From NCBI RefSeq assembly GCF_015207105.1, contig NZ_JADEXO010000067.1, positions 1-34,098 on the forward strand: a DNA stretch of 34,098 bases, written 5' to 3'. The DNA is from a cf. Phormidesmis sp. LEGE 11477 (GTDB lineage Bacteria > Cyanobacteriota > Cyanobacteriia > Phormidesmidales > Phormidesmidaceae). The notes beneath the pieces are model-generated. The model did no database searches, had not been told where the DNA came from, and was given only the letters and a program-made list of their open reading frames with translations. Position numbers and translations under genes: made by a program. Each line of letters starts with the position of its first letter. Position 1 is the stretch's first letter. Of the stretch, positions 1 through 8,018 are shown one piece after another.

Positions 1-159
1 TATTTTGACATCGCGCGCTAGTCCATCCGGCTCGCGCTCAAACTTGCTACTAAACGCAGGTTCAAAAGACTTTATTCCCCGACTCGTCCAGGCATAACAA
101 AAAAATGAACGGACATTAATGCCGTAAAATCTTCACCAGTAATCAAAAGCAAGAAATTC
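1..159. other. Left-edge region upstream of bioB, no assignable gene
   Basis: No complete gene is visible. The minus strand stays open in one frame from about position 130 to the window edge, without an in-frame ATG or GTG. The plus strand has one frame open to a TAA near 110. Either could be the end of a gene lying outside the window. The stretch just before bioB is A-rich and probably holds its promoter and leader. No good Shine-Dalgarno sequence is visible. Confidence 0.3.
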
Positions 160-1278
160 ATGGTGAACGCGGCCCCTTCTTCTCTGGCTAATCAGCAAGC
201 TGATCAGCAGCAGGTCACTACGCAGCAGGCTACTGGACAGACGACTGGGCAGACGACTGGGCAGACGACTAAACAAAGCGCAACACAAAGCACGACTGAC
301 TGGCAGCAGCTAGCCGATAAAGCCTTAGCCAACCAGCCGCTGACTCGCCTTGAAGCGCTAGCGGTCTTGCAAGCGCCGGATATTGAGATTCTAGGCCAGC
401 TGGCGGCTGCGTATCGAGTGCGCCGTCACCACTGGGGCGATCGCGTCCGTCTTCATTTTTTGCTCAACGCGCAGAGTGGCCTTTGCCCCGAAGACTGTCA
501 CTACTGTTCTCAATCCAAAATCTCAAGTGCAGAAATTGAGCAGTATCCGCTGATGGCGACTGAAAAGATAGTCGCAGCTGCCGACCGCGCTCATCAGATG
601 AAAGCGGGGACTTTCTGCATGGCAATCTCAGGCCGCAGTCCTTCGCCTAAAGTATTTGAGGGCATCTTAGAAGCTGTGCGTACCGTCAAAGCCCAGTATC
701 CCATGCGGGTCTGCACCACATTGGGGCTATTGAACGAAGCTCAGGCGCAGCGACTCAAAGCGGCGGGTGTTGATAGAGTCAATCACAATCTCAACACGGC
801 TGAAGCGCACCACGACGATATTTGTACTACGCATACTTTTCAAGATCGCCTCTCTACGGTTCAAGCCGTTAAATCGGCTGGGCTGACCACCTGTTCTGGC
901 GGCATCTTCGGCATGGGCGAATCCGATGATGACATTGTGGATTTGGCGATGTCTTTGCGAGAGCTGACGGTTACTAGCGTGCCGCTGAATTTCTTGATTC
1001 CCATTCCAGGAACGCCGTTTGCCGATCGCACTGAGCTAACGCCCCAGCGGTGTTTGAGAATATTGTGTTTGTTTAGATTGCTGCTGCCTGCCCAAGAGAT
1101 TCGGATTGCCGGGGGGCGGGAGGTTCACTTGCGATCGCTCCAACCGCTAGGGCTCTACGCTGCCAATTCTATCTTTGTCGGTGACTATCTGACTACGCCT
1201 GGTCAGTCTGCTCAGCAGGACTTTGACATGATTCGCGACGCGGGCTTTGTGATCGAGACATGCGATTATAGCGATTGA
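160..1278 (+). CDS. bioB: Biotin synthase BioB (radical SAM)
   Basis: BioB inserts sulfur into dethiobiotin to form biotin, using a radical-SAM [4Fe-4S] cluster and a sacrificial Fe-S cluster. The CxxxCxxC motif is present as CPEDCHYC near residues 109-116. Downstream are the family segments [30 protein letters not shown] and [11 protein letters not shown], so the catalytic barrel is complete. At 372 residues it is longer than usual because of about 47 extra N-terminal residues rich in Gln and Thr, containing a TTGQ-type tandem repeat. The body typical of the family begins near the [10 protein letters not shown] segment. No internal Met lies between the two, so the ATG at 160 is kept, although a non-ATG internal start is possible. 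It stands alone, with no other biotin gene in the window. As an Fe-S enzyme it depends on the SUF pathway encoded 9 kb away. The family call is very secure; the start is less so. Confidence 0.96.
   Translation: MVNAAPSSLANQQADQQQVTTQQATGQTTGQTTGQTTKQSATQSTTDWQQLADKALANQPLTRLEALAVLQAPDIEILGQLAAAYRVRRHHWGDRVRLHFLLNAQSGLCPEDCHYCSQSKISSAEIEQYPLMATEKIVAAADRAHQMKAGTFCMAISGRSPSPKVFEGILEAVRTVKAQYPMRVCTTLGLLNEAQAQRLKAAGVDRVNHNLNTAEAHHDDICTTHTFQDRLSTVQAVKSAGLTTCSGGIFGMGESDDDIVDLAMSLRELTVTSVPLNFLIPIPGTPFADRTELTPQRCLRILCLFRLLLPAQEIRIAGGREVHLRSLQPLGLYAANSIFVGDYLTTPGQSAQQDFDMIRDAGFVIETCDYSD
237..270 (+). repeat. 12-bp tandem repeat inside bioB
   Basis: About 2.8 copies of a 12-bp unit (ACAGACGACTGG, then GCAGACGACTGG, then a partial copy) encode the TTGQ repeats in the N-terminal extension of BioB. 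The unit is a multiple of three, so copy-number change would keep the reading frame. Confidence 0.85.
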
Positions 1279-1433
1279 GAGGGCAATTAAGAGAGAGCGA
1301 TTGAGAGAGCAGCTGAGAGAGAAATTGAACGCTTGTCTAAACCATTAGGCTGAAAGATTGAGCCTAGTTGGTTGATGACTACAGCAATTAGGCATAATAG
1401 AACTAGCCGCTGCCCCTTTTCGTAAGTATCTGC

Positions 1434-2201
1434 ATGAGTCGTCGCATATTTATTGGAGATGTTCACGGTCATTACGACGGACTGATGCGGCTAGTTTCGA
1501 TGGTTTCTCCATCATCCTCAGATACCTTGCACTTCGTTGGTGATTTGATCGATAGAGGGCCATCTAGCTCCAAAGTGGTTGAATTTGTTCGTCAGGGCAA
1601 TCATCTTTGCGTATTGGGTAACCATGAGCATTTGCTGCTAAATGCCTTCCCAGAAGAAGATCCTAACCTTGCCGCATTTCAAAGTTGGCTAAGCAGCGGT
1701 GGTCAACCCACCTTGACTAGCTATGCCAATACAGAGGCACTGCTTGAACATGTGCAATGGTTCAAGACCCTACCTTTTAGCATTGACTTAGGCGATATCT
1801 TTTTAGTACATGCTGGGCTCAACCCTCGCAAGCGCCTAGCCCAGCAAAAGCCGATTGACTTTTGCTGGATACGAGATGGCTTCCACGCCTGTCCGACCCC
1901 CTTTTTCCAAGACAAAACTATTATCACTGGTCATACAATCACCTTTACCATGCCTGGAGTAGCCCCTGGTAAAATTGTTCGTGGCCCTGGCTGGCTAGAC
2001 GTTGACACTGGTGCCTACCATCCTAAAAGCGGCTGGCTCAGCGCAGTTGATATCGACAACGATCTGCTGTATCAGGTGAACACACAGACCGAGGCCGAGC
2101 GAGTTCAATCGCTAGCAGCGGGGATAGTTGATGTTGAACCAGATCGCATCAAACCTCGTCGTAACAGAAAGCGTATGCTCGAACTAAACTCACTGAATTG
2201 A
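1434..2201 (+). CDS. Calcineurin-like metallophosphoesterase (PrpE/ApaH-type phosphatase)
   Basis: This is a two-metal phosphatase of the serine/threonine phosphatase superfamily. The signature motifs occur in order: GDVHGH (residues 8-13), GDLIDRG (36-42), GNHEH (62-66), a VHAG segment in the middle and a GHT motif near residue 170. The 255-residue length fits single-domain bacterial PrpE-like phosphatases and symmetrical Ap4A hydrolases. The substrate could be a phosphoprotein or a dinucleoside tetraphosphate, and sequence alone does not decide. There is no signal peptide, so it should be cytoplasmic. The C-terminus is basic (PRRNRKR). It is monocistronic as far as I can see, with bioB upstream in the same direction and a convergent Nudix gene downstream. 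Confidence 0.88.
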   Translation: MSRRIFIGDVHGHYDGLMRLVSMVSPSSSDTLHFVGDLIDRGPSSSKVVEFVRQGNHLCVLGNHEHLLLNAFPEEDPNLAAFQSWLSSGGQPTLTSYANTEALLEHVQWFKTLPFSIDLGDIFLVHAGLNPRKRLAQQKPIDFCWIRDGFHACPTPFFQDKTIITGHTITFTMPGVAPGKIVRGPGWLDVDTGAYHPKSGWLSAVDIDNDLLYQVNTQTEAERVQSLAAGIVDVEPDRIKPRRNRKRMLELNSLN

Positions 2202-2255
2202 ACTCACTAAACTGGCTGAACTGGCACTGACTTAACTAACTGAGCTAGAAGCTGA

Positions 2256-2726
2256 TTAGGCTAGAACGATTTTGCCCGCTAGGTAGTCTTTGAGCTGCTG
2301 GGTGTGGTCGTGGTCAAGCTGCTCTAGGGGCAATTCTTCTACCAAGAACGCCTGAACGCCAACTACTTCGTCTGGATCATAAGTCTGCATTTTGCCTGTG
2401 GCCTGGGCTGATAGCGCCACGCAGATTGAATGAAATCGAGGATCCCTTTCGGCACTAGAATATACCCCAACTAGACGATCGATGGCCGTTAGCGTGAGGC
2501 CCGTTTCTTCAGTTAGCTCTCTAGCGGCGGCTGTAGCCAAATCTTCTCCCCAGTCCACGATGCCACCAGGTAGCGCCCATCGGTAAGTATCGCGCCGACG
2601 GATCAGCACAATTCGGCCATCCGGCAGCAAGGGCACAATGCTAGTGCCCACAACAGGTCGGCGTAAGAGCAGCCTTAGAAGGGTTCTAATTGGACGTAAT
2701 CCCCGACTCACTATAGAGGTACTCAT
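2256..2726 (-). CDS. Nudix hydrolase
   Basis: A small pyrophosphohydrolase of the Nudix family, which cleaves nucleoside diphosphates linked to another group. The Nudix box G-x5-E-x7-REL-x-EE-x-G-L is complete at residues 55-77, including the metal-binding REL-TEE helix. The 156-residue length is that of a single Nudix domain. The N-terminus (residues 8-24) is strongly basic and precedes the first strand. The ATG at 2726 is clear. It converges with the phosphatase gene, from which it is separated by about 54 bp, and it is transcribed away from the zinc operon. Nudix families cannot be subdivided reliably by eye, so no substrate is assigned. Confidence 0.92.
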   Translation of the reverse strand: MSTSIVSRGLRPIRTLLRLLLRRPVVGTSIVPLLPDGRIVLIRRRDTYRWALPGGIVDWGEDLATAAARELTEETGLTLTAIDRLVGVYSSAERDPRFHSICVALSAQATGKMQTYDPDEVVGVQAFLVEELPLEQLDHDHTQQLKDYLAGKIVLA

Positions 2727-3031
2727 GCACCACCTGCCGAGGCTTCGAGGTTGGGCATAGAAAAGTCTGCAGTGCGACTTTCGAAAGGGGAAGACGGCAT
2801 AAGGTGGGTCGGTTGGGTATGGCTAGCACAAACGTGTAAAAAAATTGTATATCGAAGGGCGATCGCGCATGACTCATGAGTTTGGTAGCAATATTGATTT
2901 TGAGATCGATAACGATTCTCATTCTGTGTTAGTTTGATTAAACTTTGCTGTCGGTGATGCTTTTCCTTTTTCCATATGCCGAGTTGTTTTGATGTTGCGC
3001 TAGGTGAAACCTAGTAAGGGCGGTTCGTTCT
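2727..3031. other. Divergent intergenic region between Nudix gene and znuA
   Basis: About 305 bp without a supported gene. It contains a HIP1 octamer near 2864 and a Zur-like inverted repeat at 2907-2921, and it must hold the promoters of both flanking genes. No convincing small ORF is visible. Confidence 0.6.
2907..2921 (+). promoter_or_regulatory. Zur-like operator upstream of znuA
   Basis: The 15-mer CGATAACGATTCTCA has the 7-1-7 layout of Fur/Zur boxes. Compared with an idealised TGATAAT-N-ATTATCA it matches 5 of 7 in the left arm and 6 of 7 in the right. It lies about 110 bp upstream of a zinc-uptake operon, where a Zur repressor is expected to act. The operator role is inferred; the regulator gene is not in the window. 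Confidence 0.55.
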
Positions 3032-4159
3032 ATGCATAAGCAAGTGGGTTCATTTTTAGCTGGTTTGTCTGCAGGTGGGGCTGCGATCGCGCTAACCCTT
3101 GCTGGCTGCACTTCGGAGCCCGCGCCTTCTTCTACTGCTACAGATACGACAGATGCCACAACTTCGGACGATTCGCTGCAGGTGGTTACAACCTTTTTGC
3201 CGATCACCTACTTTACTGAGGCCGTTGCAGGCGATCGCGCCACAGTCACTCAGCTGCTGCCCCTAAACGTTGATCCGCACGACTATCAGGCAAAGCCTAA
3301 TGACGTTCAGCGTTTGGCCGATGCCGATGTGCTAGTCGAAAACGGACTGGAGCTAGAGAGCTTTTTAGACTCGCTGATTGACAATGCGGCCAACGCTGAA
3401 CTCGTTGTAATCGACTCTAGTGAGGGCATTCCGGTGCTGCCCACTGAAGAGGGTGCTCATGATCACGCCAGTGAAGAGGCCAGCGATAAGACCAGCGATA
3501 AGGCCAGCGATGAGGCCAGTCACGACCATGACAGTCACGACCATGACAGCCATGATGACCACGACGATCACGACAGTCACGAACATGATAGTCACGAACA
3601 CAGTGAGGCCAGCCACGATCACGATCACGGCATCCACGATCCGCATCTCTGGCTCGATCCTCAGAAAGCGATTCAGCAGGTCGAAAATATTCGCGATGGG
3701 CTGATCGCTGCCGATCCAGAGGGCGAAACGATTTACACTGCCAATGCAGCGGACTATATAGCCGATCTGGAAGCGCTCGATACCAAAATTCGCGAGCAGT
3801 TAGCCCCTTACGCTGGCAAAGCTTTTGTGACGTATCACGACTTTGCCGAACATTTTGCTCACAGCTACGGTCTAGAAGTGGAATATCTGGTCGATATTCC
3901 AGAGGGTAGCCCGACCCCAACAGATGTACAGCGAGTGGTTGACACGGTAAAGGCGTCGAATTTGCAGGTGCTGCTGACTGAACCTTCTCAGCAAGGGGAT
4001 GCTTTTGGGGCGATTGCTTCTGATCTAGATGTCTATGTCAGCGTCTTTGACTCGATGGAAAGCACTGGCAACCAAAACCCACAGCCAGAAGACTATATCT
4101 CTACCTTGTCAAAAAATTCTGATAATCTAGCTCGCGCCTTTGGAGAACCCCCGGAGTGA
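3032..4159 (+). CDS. znuA: Zinc ABC transporter substrate-binding lipoprotein ZnuA
   Basis: This is the periplasmic metal-binding component of a high-affinity Zn uptake system (cluster A-I binding protein). A lipoprotein signal with lipobox LAGC (Cys26) anchors it to the membrane. Expected ligands are visible: His83 in DPHDY, His205 in DPHLWLD, His269 in TYHDF, and an Asp in the later VFDSME segment. Residues 143-199 form the His/Asp-rich loop typical of zinc rather than manganese binders. Here the loop is unusually long and Ser-rich, built of HDHDSHD-like repeats. The 375 residues include this loop. The GTG start of znuC overlaps its stop codon by 4 bp, so translation is probably coupled. 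A Zur-like box lies upstream. Confidence 0.95.
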   Translation: MHKQVGSFLAGLSAGGAAIALTLAGCTSEPAPSSTATDTTDATTSDDSLQVVTTFLPITYFTEAVAGDRATVTQLLPLNVDPHDYQAKPNDVQRLADADVLVENGLELESFLDSLIDNAANAELVVIDSSEGIPVLPTEEGAHDHASEEASDKTSDKASDEASHDHDSHDHDSHDDHDDHDSHEHDSHEHSEASHDHDHGIHDPHLWLDPQKAIQQVENIRDGLIAADPEGETIYTANAADYIADLEALDTKIREQLAPYAGKAFVTYHDFAEHFAHSYGLEVEYLVDIPEGSPTPTDVQRVVDTVKASNLQVLLTEPSQQGDAFGAIASDLDVYVSVFDSMESTGNQNPQPEDYISTLSKNSDNLARAFGEPPE

Positions 4160-4938
4160 ACATCTCGAAGACGCCAGTTCTCTCTGTTGATCAGCTCACT
4201 GTTCGCAGAGGTCAGCAGCTGGCGCTGCAAGCGGTTTCTTTTAGCCTAGAGGCCGGGACAGATGTAGCGATCATCGGCCCTAATGGTGCGGGTAAAAGTA
4301 CGCTGGTGCAGTCGATTCTGGGCATCGTCTCAAGAGAGCAGGGCACAGTGCAACTGCTAGGTCAGCCGCTGAGTACGAAAAAGGCGCTGCCTGCGGCGGT
4401 GCGGCATCAGGTAGCGTACTTACCACAGAACTTTTTAGTAGATAGAAGATTACCGCTGACGGTCACAGAACTAGTGGCGCTAGGCTGGGATAAGCTAGGC
4501 ATACAGCTCCCTTGGGCAAAGGCAAAGGCGAGAAAGCTCGCGGTGCAGCAGGCTTTGGCCAGAGTTGAGGCGAGTCATCTAGGACGTAAGTTCATTAGTG
4601 AGCTGTCGGGGGGTGAGACAAAGCGGATACTATTGGCGTACTGTTTGGTGCGATCGCGTCAGCTATTGATCCTGGATGAAGCCCCAGCGGGTCTAGATGT
4701 GCGAAGCGAGGCGGATTTTTATCAGCTGCTGTACGAACTCAAGGCTGAACAGGGCTGGACTATCCTACAGGTGTCTCATGATTTGGACATGGTTAGAAAG
4801 CATTGCGATCGCGTCATCTGCCTCAACCGCCGCCTGATGTGCCAAGGCGTCCCCGAAACCGCCCTCGCGCCCGAAAACCTCACCGCTACCTACGGCCCCG
4901 AATTTGTTCGCTATCGCCACAATCGCCATGCCTGCTAA
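4156..4938 (+). CDS. znuC: Zinc ABC transporter ATP-binding protein ZnuC
   Basis: This is the cytoplasmic ATPase that powers zinc import. The motifs are Walker A GPNGAGKST (41-49), a Q-loop in AYLPQNF, signature LSGGE followed by TKR, Walker B LLILDEAPAGLD and the H-loop SHDLD. The 260-residue length is typical. The start is the GTG at 4156, which overlaps the znuA stop as GTGA; this tight junction supports the choice over any later ATG. It is second in the znuA-znuC-znuB operon, and the membrane gene follows after 87 bp. Specificity for zinc is inferred from the His-rich ZnuA partner and the upstream Zur-like site. Confidence 0.94.
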   Translation: MNISKTPVLSVDQLTVRRGQQLALQAVSFSLEAGTDVAIIGPNGAGKSTLVQSILGIVSREQGTVQLLGQPLSTKKALPAAVRHQVAYLPQNFLVDRRLPLTVTELVALGWDKLGIQLPWAKAKARKLAVQQALARVEASHLGRKFISELSGGETKRILLAYCLVRSRQLLILDEAPAGLDVRSEADFYQLLYELKAEQGWTILQVSHDLDMVRKHCDRVICLNRRLMCQGVPETALAPENLTATYGPEFVRYRHNRHAC

Positions 4939-5025
4939 TCTGTCGCGCAATTCCATAGCACAATCTGCTATCTCTTCAGCGCTTTTGTCTTTACAGTCGG
5001 CCTGCTTTCCCTCTCCCCTTTTCTC

Positions 5026-5850
5026 ATGCAGGATCTCTCCACCGCCCTCAACCTTTTTACCTATCCCTTCATGCAGCGCGCCCTCATCGGCGGCGTCCTT
5101 ACTGGACTTACTGGCGGCATCCTTGGCAGCTTTACCGTCGTCCGACAGCTTTCCTTTTTCAGCGATGCGCTAGGGCACTCGGCGCTACTGGGTATTAGCC
5201 TTGGCGTAGTCTTTGGGCTCAATCCTTCGCTGGTTGTGCTTCCCTTTGCGCTGCTGTTTGCTGTCGGTGTCACCTATCTCATCGAAAAAACAGATATCTG
5301 GACAGATGCCCTATTAAACATTGTTTATTCTTCATCCTTAGCCATTTCAATTATCGTGCTCAGCTTAGAAGGGACTTATCAGACAGGAATCAACAATCTT
5401 CTATTTGGTGACATTCTAGGTGTTCTGCCAGGCGATCTACTGATCAGTGGTTTGTTGTTGTTGTTGTCTAGTTTGTTCGTCGGGCTGACGCTCCGCACTC
5501 AGGTATTGCTGACGTTAAATGAGGATTTGGCGATCGCACGCGGCATTCATGTGTTTGCTCATCGAATTGCCTTCATGATGCTTTTGTCTCTGGTAGTCGC
5601 TACTGCCATTAGCTCTCTTGGTGTTTTGCTCGTCGGTGCGTTTGTGGTTATTCCTGCCTGCGCCGCCCGCCTGTTTAGTCGCAACTTCTCTAGCTATCTC
5701 ATTCTTTCTGCCGTCCTAGGCGCGGCTAGCGCTGCTGCTGGCATCTTTTTCTCGGCTCTGTTTAATTTACCAACAGGGCCGAGTATCGTCATTGCTCAAC
5801 TTAGCTTGTTTCTATTGGCGACTGGCAAGAAGCAGTGGCTAGATAGCTAG
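5026..5850 (+). CDS. znuB: Zinc ABC transporter permease ZnuB
   Basis: Integral membrane permease of the ABC-3 family, which forms the channel for Zn(II). At least seven or eight hydrophobic segments are evident across its 274 residues. Family landmarks include GGILGSFTVVRQLSFFSDALGH near the N-terminus and LGVLLVGAFVVIPACAARL in the second half. The ATG at 5026 is used; the 87 bp before it have no obvious Shine-Dalgarno. It is the last gene of the operon and converges with the sugar dehydrogenase gene. Confidence 0.93.
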   Translation: MQDLSTALNLFTYPFMQRALIGGVLTGLTGGILGSFTVVRQLSFFSDALGHSALLGISLGVVFGLNPSLVVLPFALLFAVGVTYLIEKTDIWTDALLNIVYSSSLAISIIVLSLEGTYQTGINNLLFGDILGVLPGDLLISGLLLLLSSLFVGLTLRTQVLLTLNEDLAIARGIHVFAHRIAFMMLLSLVVATAISSLGVLLVGAFVVIPACAARLFSRNFSSYLILSAVLGAASAAAGIFFSALFNLPTGPSIVIAQLSLFLLATGKKQWLDS

Positions 5851-5903
5851 ATGAGCGTGACGAGTACAATAGCTTTAGAGTATTTCGCCGACGAATCAGG
5901 CTT

Positions 5904-7142
5904 TTAGCTAGGTTCTAGGCGTACCAAGCGACCATTAGGCTCGTCTGTTAGAACATAAATCAACCCGTCTGGGCCTTGAGACACATCTCGCACTCGTTGC
6001 CCGATGTCAATAGGCGTTTGGCTGAGGACGGCTCCTGACGGGTCTACCTCAATGTGCTGAATAGATTGTGAGACCAGTCCGCCAGCGAACAAATCGCCTT
6101 GCCATTGAGGAACCGAATCACCTCGATACACTGCCAGGCCAGAAGGGGCGATCGCAGGCGTCCAAACAATCAAAGGATCAACCATACCAGGGCGCGATCG
6201 CTCCGACGAAATCTCTCCGCCCGAATACTCACGGCTGTGGGTCACCACTGGCCAGCCATAGTTCTCACCTGCTTCAACTTGATTGAGCTCATCTCCGCCG
6301 CGAGAGCCATGCTCTGTCGCCCACAGTCGCCCTGTCGCTGGATCAAGCGCTACTCCCTGAATGTTGCGATGTCCGTAGCTCCAGATGGCAGGATCAGCCT
6401 CAGGTGTGTCTACAAAGGGATTATCAGCGGGGATAGATCCATCATCATTTAGCCGCACTAGCGAACCGAGGTGGCTGCTCAAATTTTGTGCTTGATTGCG
6501 GATCAGCTCGCCCTCTAACGATACTGGCGGATTGCCGCCATCGCCAATCGAGACTATCAGCGTATTATCTGGCAGCCAAACAAGACGAGAGCCAAAGTGC
6601 TGAGTTCCTTCTTTTGTCCGGTTCACCTCAAAAATAACCTGCCAGTCAGCCAGGGTACTACCGTCAAACCGGGCGCGTGCAACCCGCGTACGGTTAGCTG
6701 ATCCAGTGCCGTCAGCGTAGGTGAAATACATCCATTGATTCTCTGCGAACTGCGGATGAGCAGACACATCCATTAAGCCGCCTTGTCCTCTGTTCAATAC
6801 CTCGGGTAAACCGTCTACCGGAGTAGGATCAAGTACGCCGTCTCTGATTATTCGCAGTCGTCCTGGCCTTTCGGTGACCAGCATAGTGTCATCGGGCAGC
6901 CAGGTTATTCCCCAAGGGTGCTCTAGTGACTCTACTAGGGTGACTGGCTGTGGCGTAGGAGACTGGGCAAGTTGTTCAGCGGATTCGCTAGCTGATTGGT
7001 TGGATGCGATCGCCGAAGGCTCTGAGTCTGTCTGGTTTACCTGGGCTGAAGGTGCCGTAGCAGATGAGGCGCATCCGGCTAGCATTAAGCCTACGGTCAA
7101 GATCTTGACCACAGAGAAAGAACAATTTCTAACGCTTGCCAT
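5904..7142 (-). CDS. PQQ-dependent aldose sugar dehydrogenase-like lipoprotein (GSDH / YliI family)
   Basis: The protein has the six-bladed propeller sequence of the glucose/sorbosone dehydrogenase family, which oxidises aldose sugars with PQQ. Typical segments are LEHPWGITWLPD, GQGGLMDVSAHPQF, QHFGSRLVWLPD, YGHRNIQGVALDP, EHGSRGGDELN and GENYGWPVV. A lipoprotein signal ends in LAGC (Cys24), followed by a Ser/Ala/Gln-rich linker to about residue 65, so the enzyme is predicted to sit on the outer side of a membrane. At 412 residues it is full length. No PQQ biosynthesis gene is in the window, so whether the cofactor is made or scavenged is unknown. It converges with znuB and is divergent from the DUF427 gene. 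Confidence 0.88.
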   Translation of the reverse strand: MASVRNCSFSVVKILTVGLMLAGCASSATAPSAQVNQTDSEPSAIASNQSASESAEQLAQSPTPQPVTLVESLEHPWGITWLPDDTMLVTERPGRLRIIRDGVLDPTPVDGLPEVLNRGQGGLMDVSAHPQFAENQWMYFTYADGTGSANRTRVARARFDGSTLADWQVIFEVNRTKEGTQHFGSRLVWLPDNTLIVSIGDGGNPPVSLEGELIRNQAQNLSSHLGSLVRLNDDGSIPADNPFVDTPEADPAIWSYGHRNIQGVALDPATGRLWATEHGSRGGDELNQVEAGENYGWPVVTHSREYSGGEISSERSRPGMVDPLIVWTPAIAPSGLAVYRGDSVPQWQGDLFAGGLVSQSIQHIEVDPSGAVLSQTPIDIGQRVRDVSQGPDGLIYVLTDEPNGRLVRLEPS

Positions 7143-7407
7143 AATTTAAACCGAGGTAAAGTTGGATAGGGCTGCGATCGCTTCTACAACAGACCAGAAA
7201 GATGCCAGCAGGTGCGAAGAACATCGGCAAGCCTTTAGCAAAAGAGAGCTCAGAAAATCTAAATAAAAAAGATGAGCAGCCTAGTCGAATCCCATCATAT
7301 CTAGCGTAGAGTCTCTTGTGTTTTGTTAGAAGCTTCTGGGCAACAGCGCTTCAATACGCTTTGACCGTCAGAGTTAGAATACAGATCACATCTTTGAGCG
7401 ACTACTC

Positions 7408-7902
7408 ATGCGCCCTGAACCTATTTCCCCTGGACCTGGTCAAGAGTCTGTATGGGACTATCCTCGGCCTCCTCGGGTTGAGGACGTGTCCAAACATATC
7501 AGCATCGTCTTCAACGGTGAACTGATCGCCGATACCCGCCGCGCTAAAAGGATTTTAGAGACTAGCCATCCACCTAATTACTACATATCGATGGGTGATA
7601 TCAAGATGGCACATTTCGCGCCGAGTACGCACTCTACCTACTGTGAGTGGAAGGGGCAGGCCAGCTACTATACGCTGCAAGTTGGCGATCGGCAGGCCGA
7701 AAATGTTGCTTGGTACTACCCGAATATTTCTTCTAAGTACGAAGAACTTGGCGGGTATGTAGGATTCTATCCCGGACCGATGGACGCCTGCTATGTGGAT
7801 GACGAAAAAGTGACGCCCCAGCCAGGCGACTTTTATGCCGGCTGGATCACCAATGATATCGTCGGCCCTTTCAAAGGCGATGTGGGCACCTGGGGCTGGT
7901 GA
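7408..7902 (+). CDS. DUF427 domain-containing protein
   Basis: Recognised as DUF427 by the sequence VFNGELIADTRRAKRILET, the HSTYCEWKGQASYYTL segment, NVAWYYPN, and the end of the core at GYVGFYPGPMDACYVDDEKV. The 164-residue length is normal for a single domain. The family forms a small beta-barrel fold of unknown biochemical role and is common in cyanobacteria, plants and actinobacteria. No signal peptide is visible. The Pro-rich N-terminus starts at the ATG at 7408. The gene is followed within 10 bp by a 13-bp stem-loop that probably ends its transcript. Confidence 0.88.
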   Translation: MRPEPISPGPGQESVWDYPRPPRVEDVSKHISIVFNGELIADTRRAKRILETSHPPNYYISMGDIKMAHFAPSTHSTYCEWKGQASYYTLQVGDRQAENVAWYYPNISSKYEELGGYVGFYPGPMDACYVDDEKVTPQPGDFYAGWITNDIVGPFKGDVGTWGW

Positions 7903-7911
7903 ACATAAACC

Positions 7912-7950
7912 AGAGCGTCCCTAGCTCAACCAATGAACTAGGGACGCTCT
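7912..7950 (+). terminator. Stem-loop terminator after DUF427 gene
   Basis: Perfect 13-bp inverted repeat (AGAGCGTCCCTAG paired with CTAGGGACGCTCT) around a 13-nt loop, starting 10 bp after the stop codon. The downstream tract is AATAAGAATTTT rather than a clean T-run, so termination may be weak. It lies between convergent genes and could serve both. Confidence 0.65.
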
Positions 7951-7958
7951 AATAAGAA

Positions 7959-8011
7959 TTTTGGCTAAGAGCTCTAGCTTAGGTTGGTTTTGGCTAAGAG
8001 CTCTAGCTTAG
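7959..8011. repeat. 24-bp direct repeat with 29-bp period
   Basis: Two identical 24-bp copies at 7959-7982 and 7988-8011, separated by 5 bp. Each contains the palindrome AGAGCTCT flanked by CTAAG and CTTAG arms, so each can also form a short hairpin. It lies between the DUF427 terminator and the 3' end of the convergent gene. Confidence 0.85.
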
Positions 8012-8018
8012 TTTGAAG

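Noticed and set aside
3365-3920. Long antisense frames opposite the ZnuA His-rich loop
   Set aside because: They are by-products of the repetitive His/Asp codons; their translations are low-complexity valine or Arg/His strings with no family signal.
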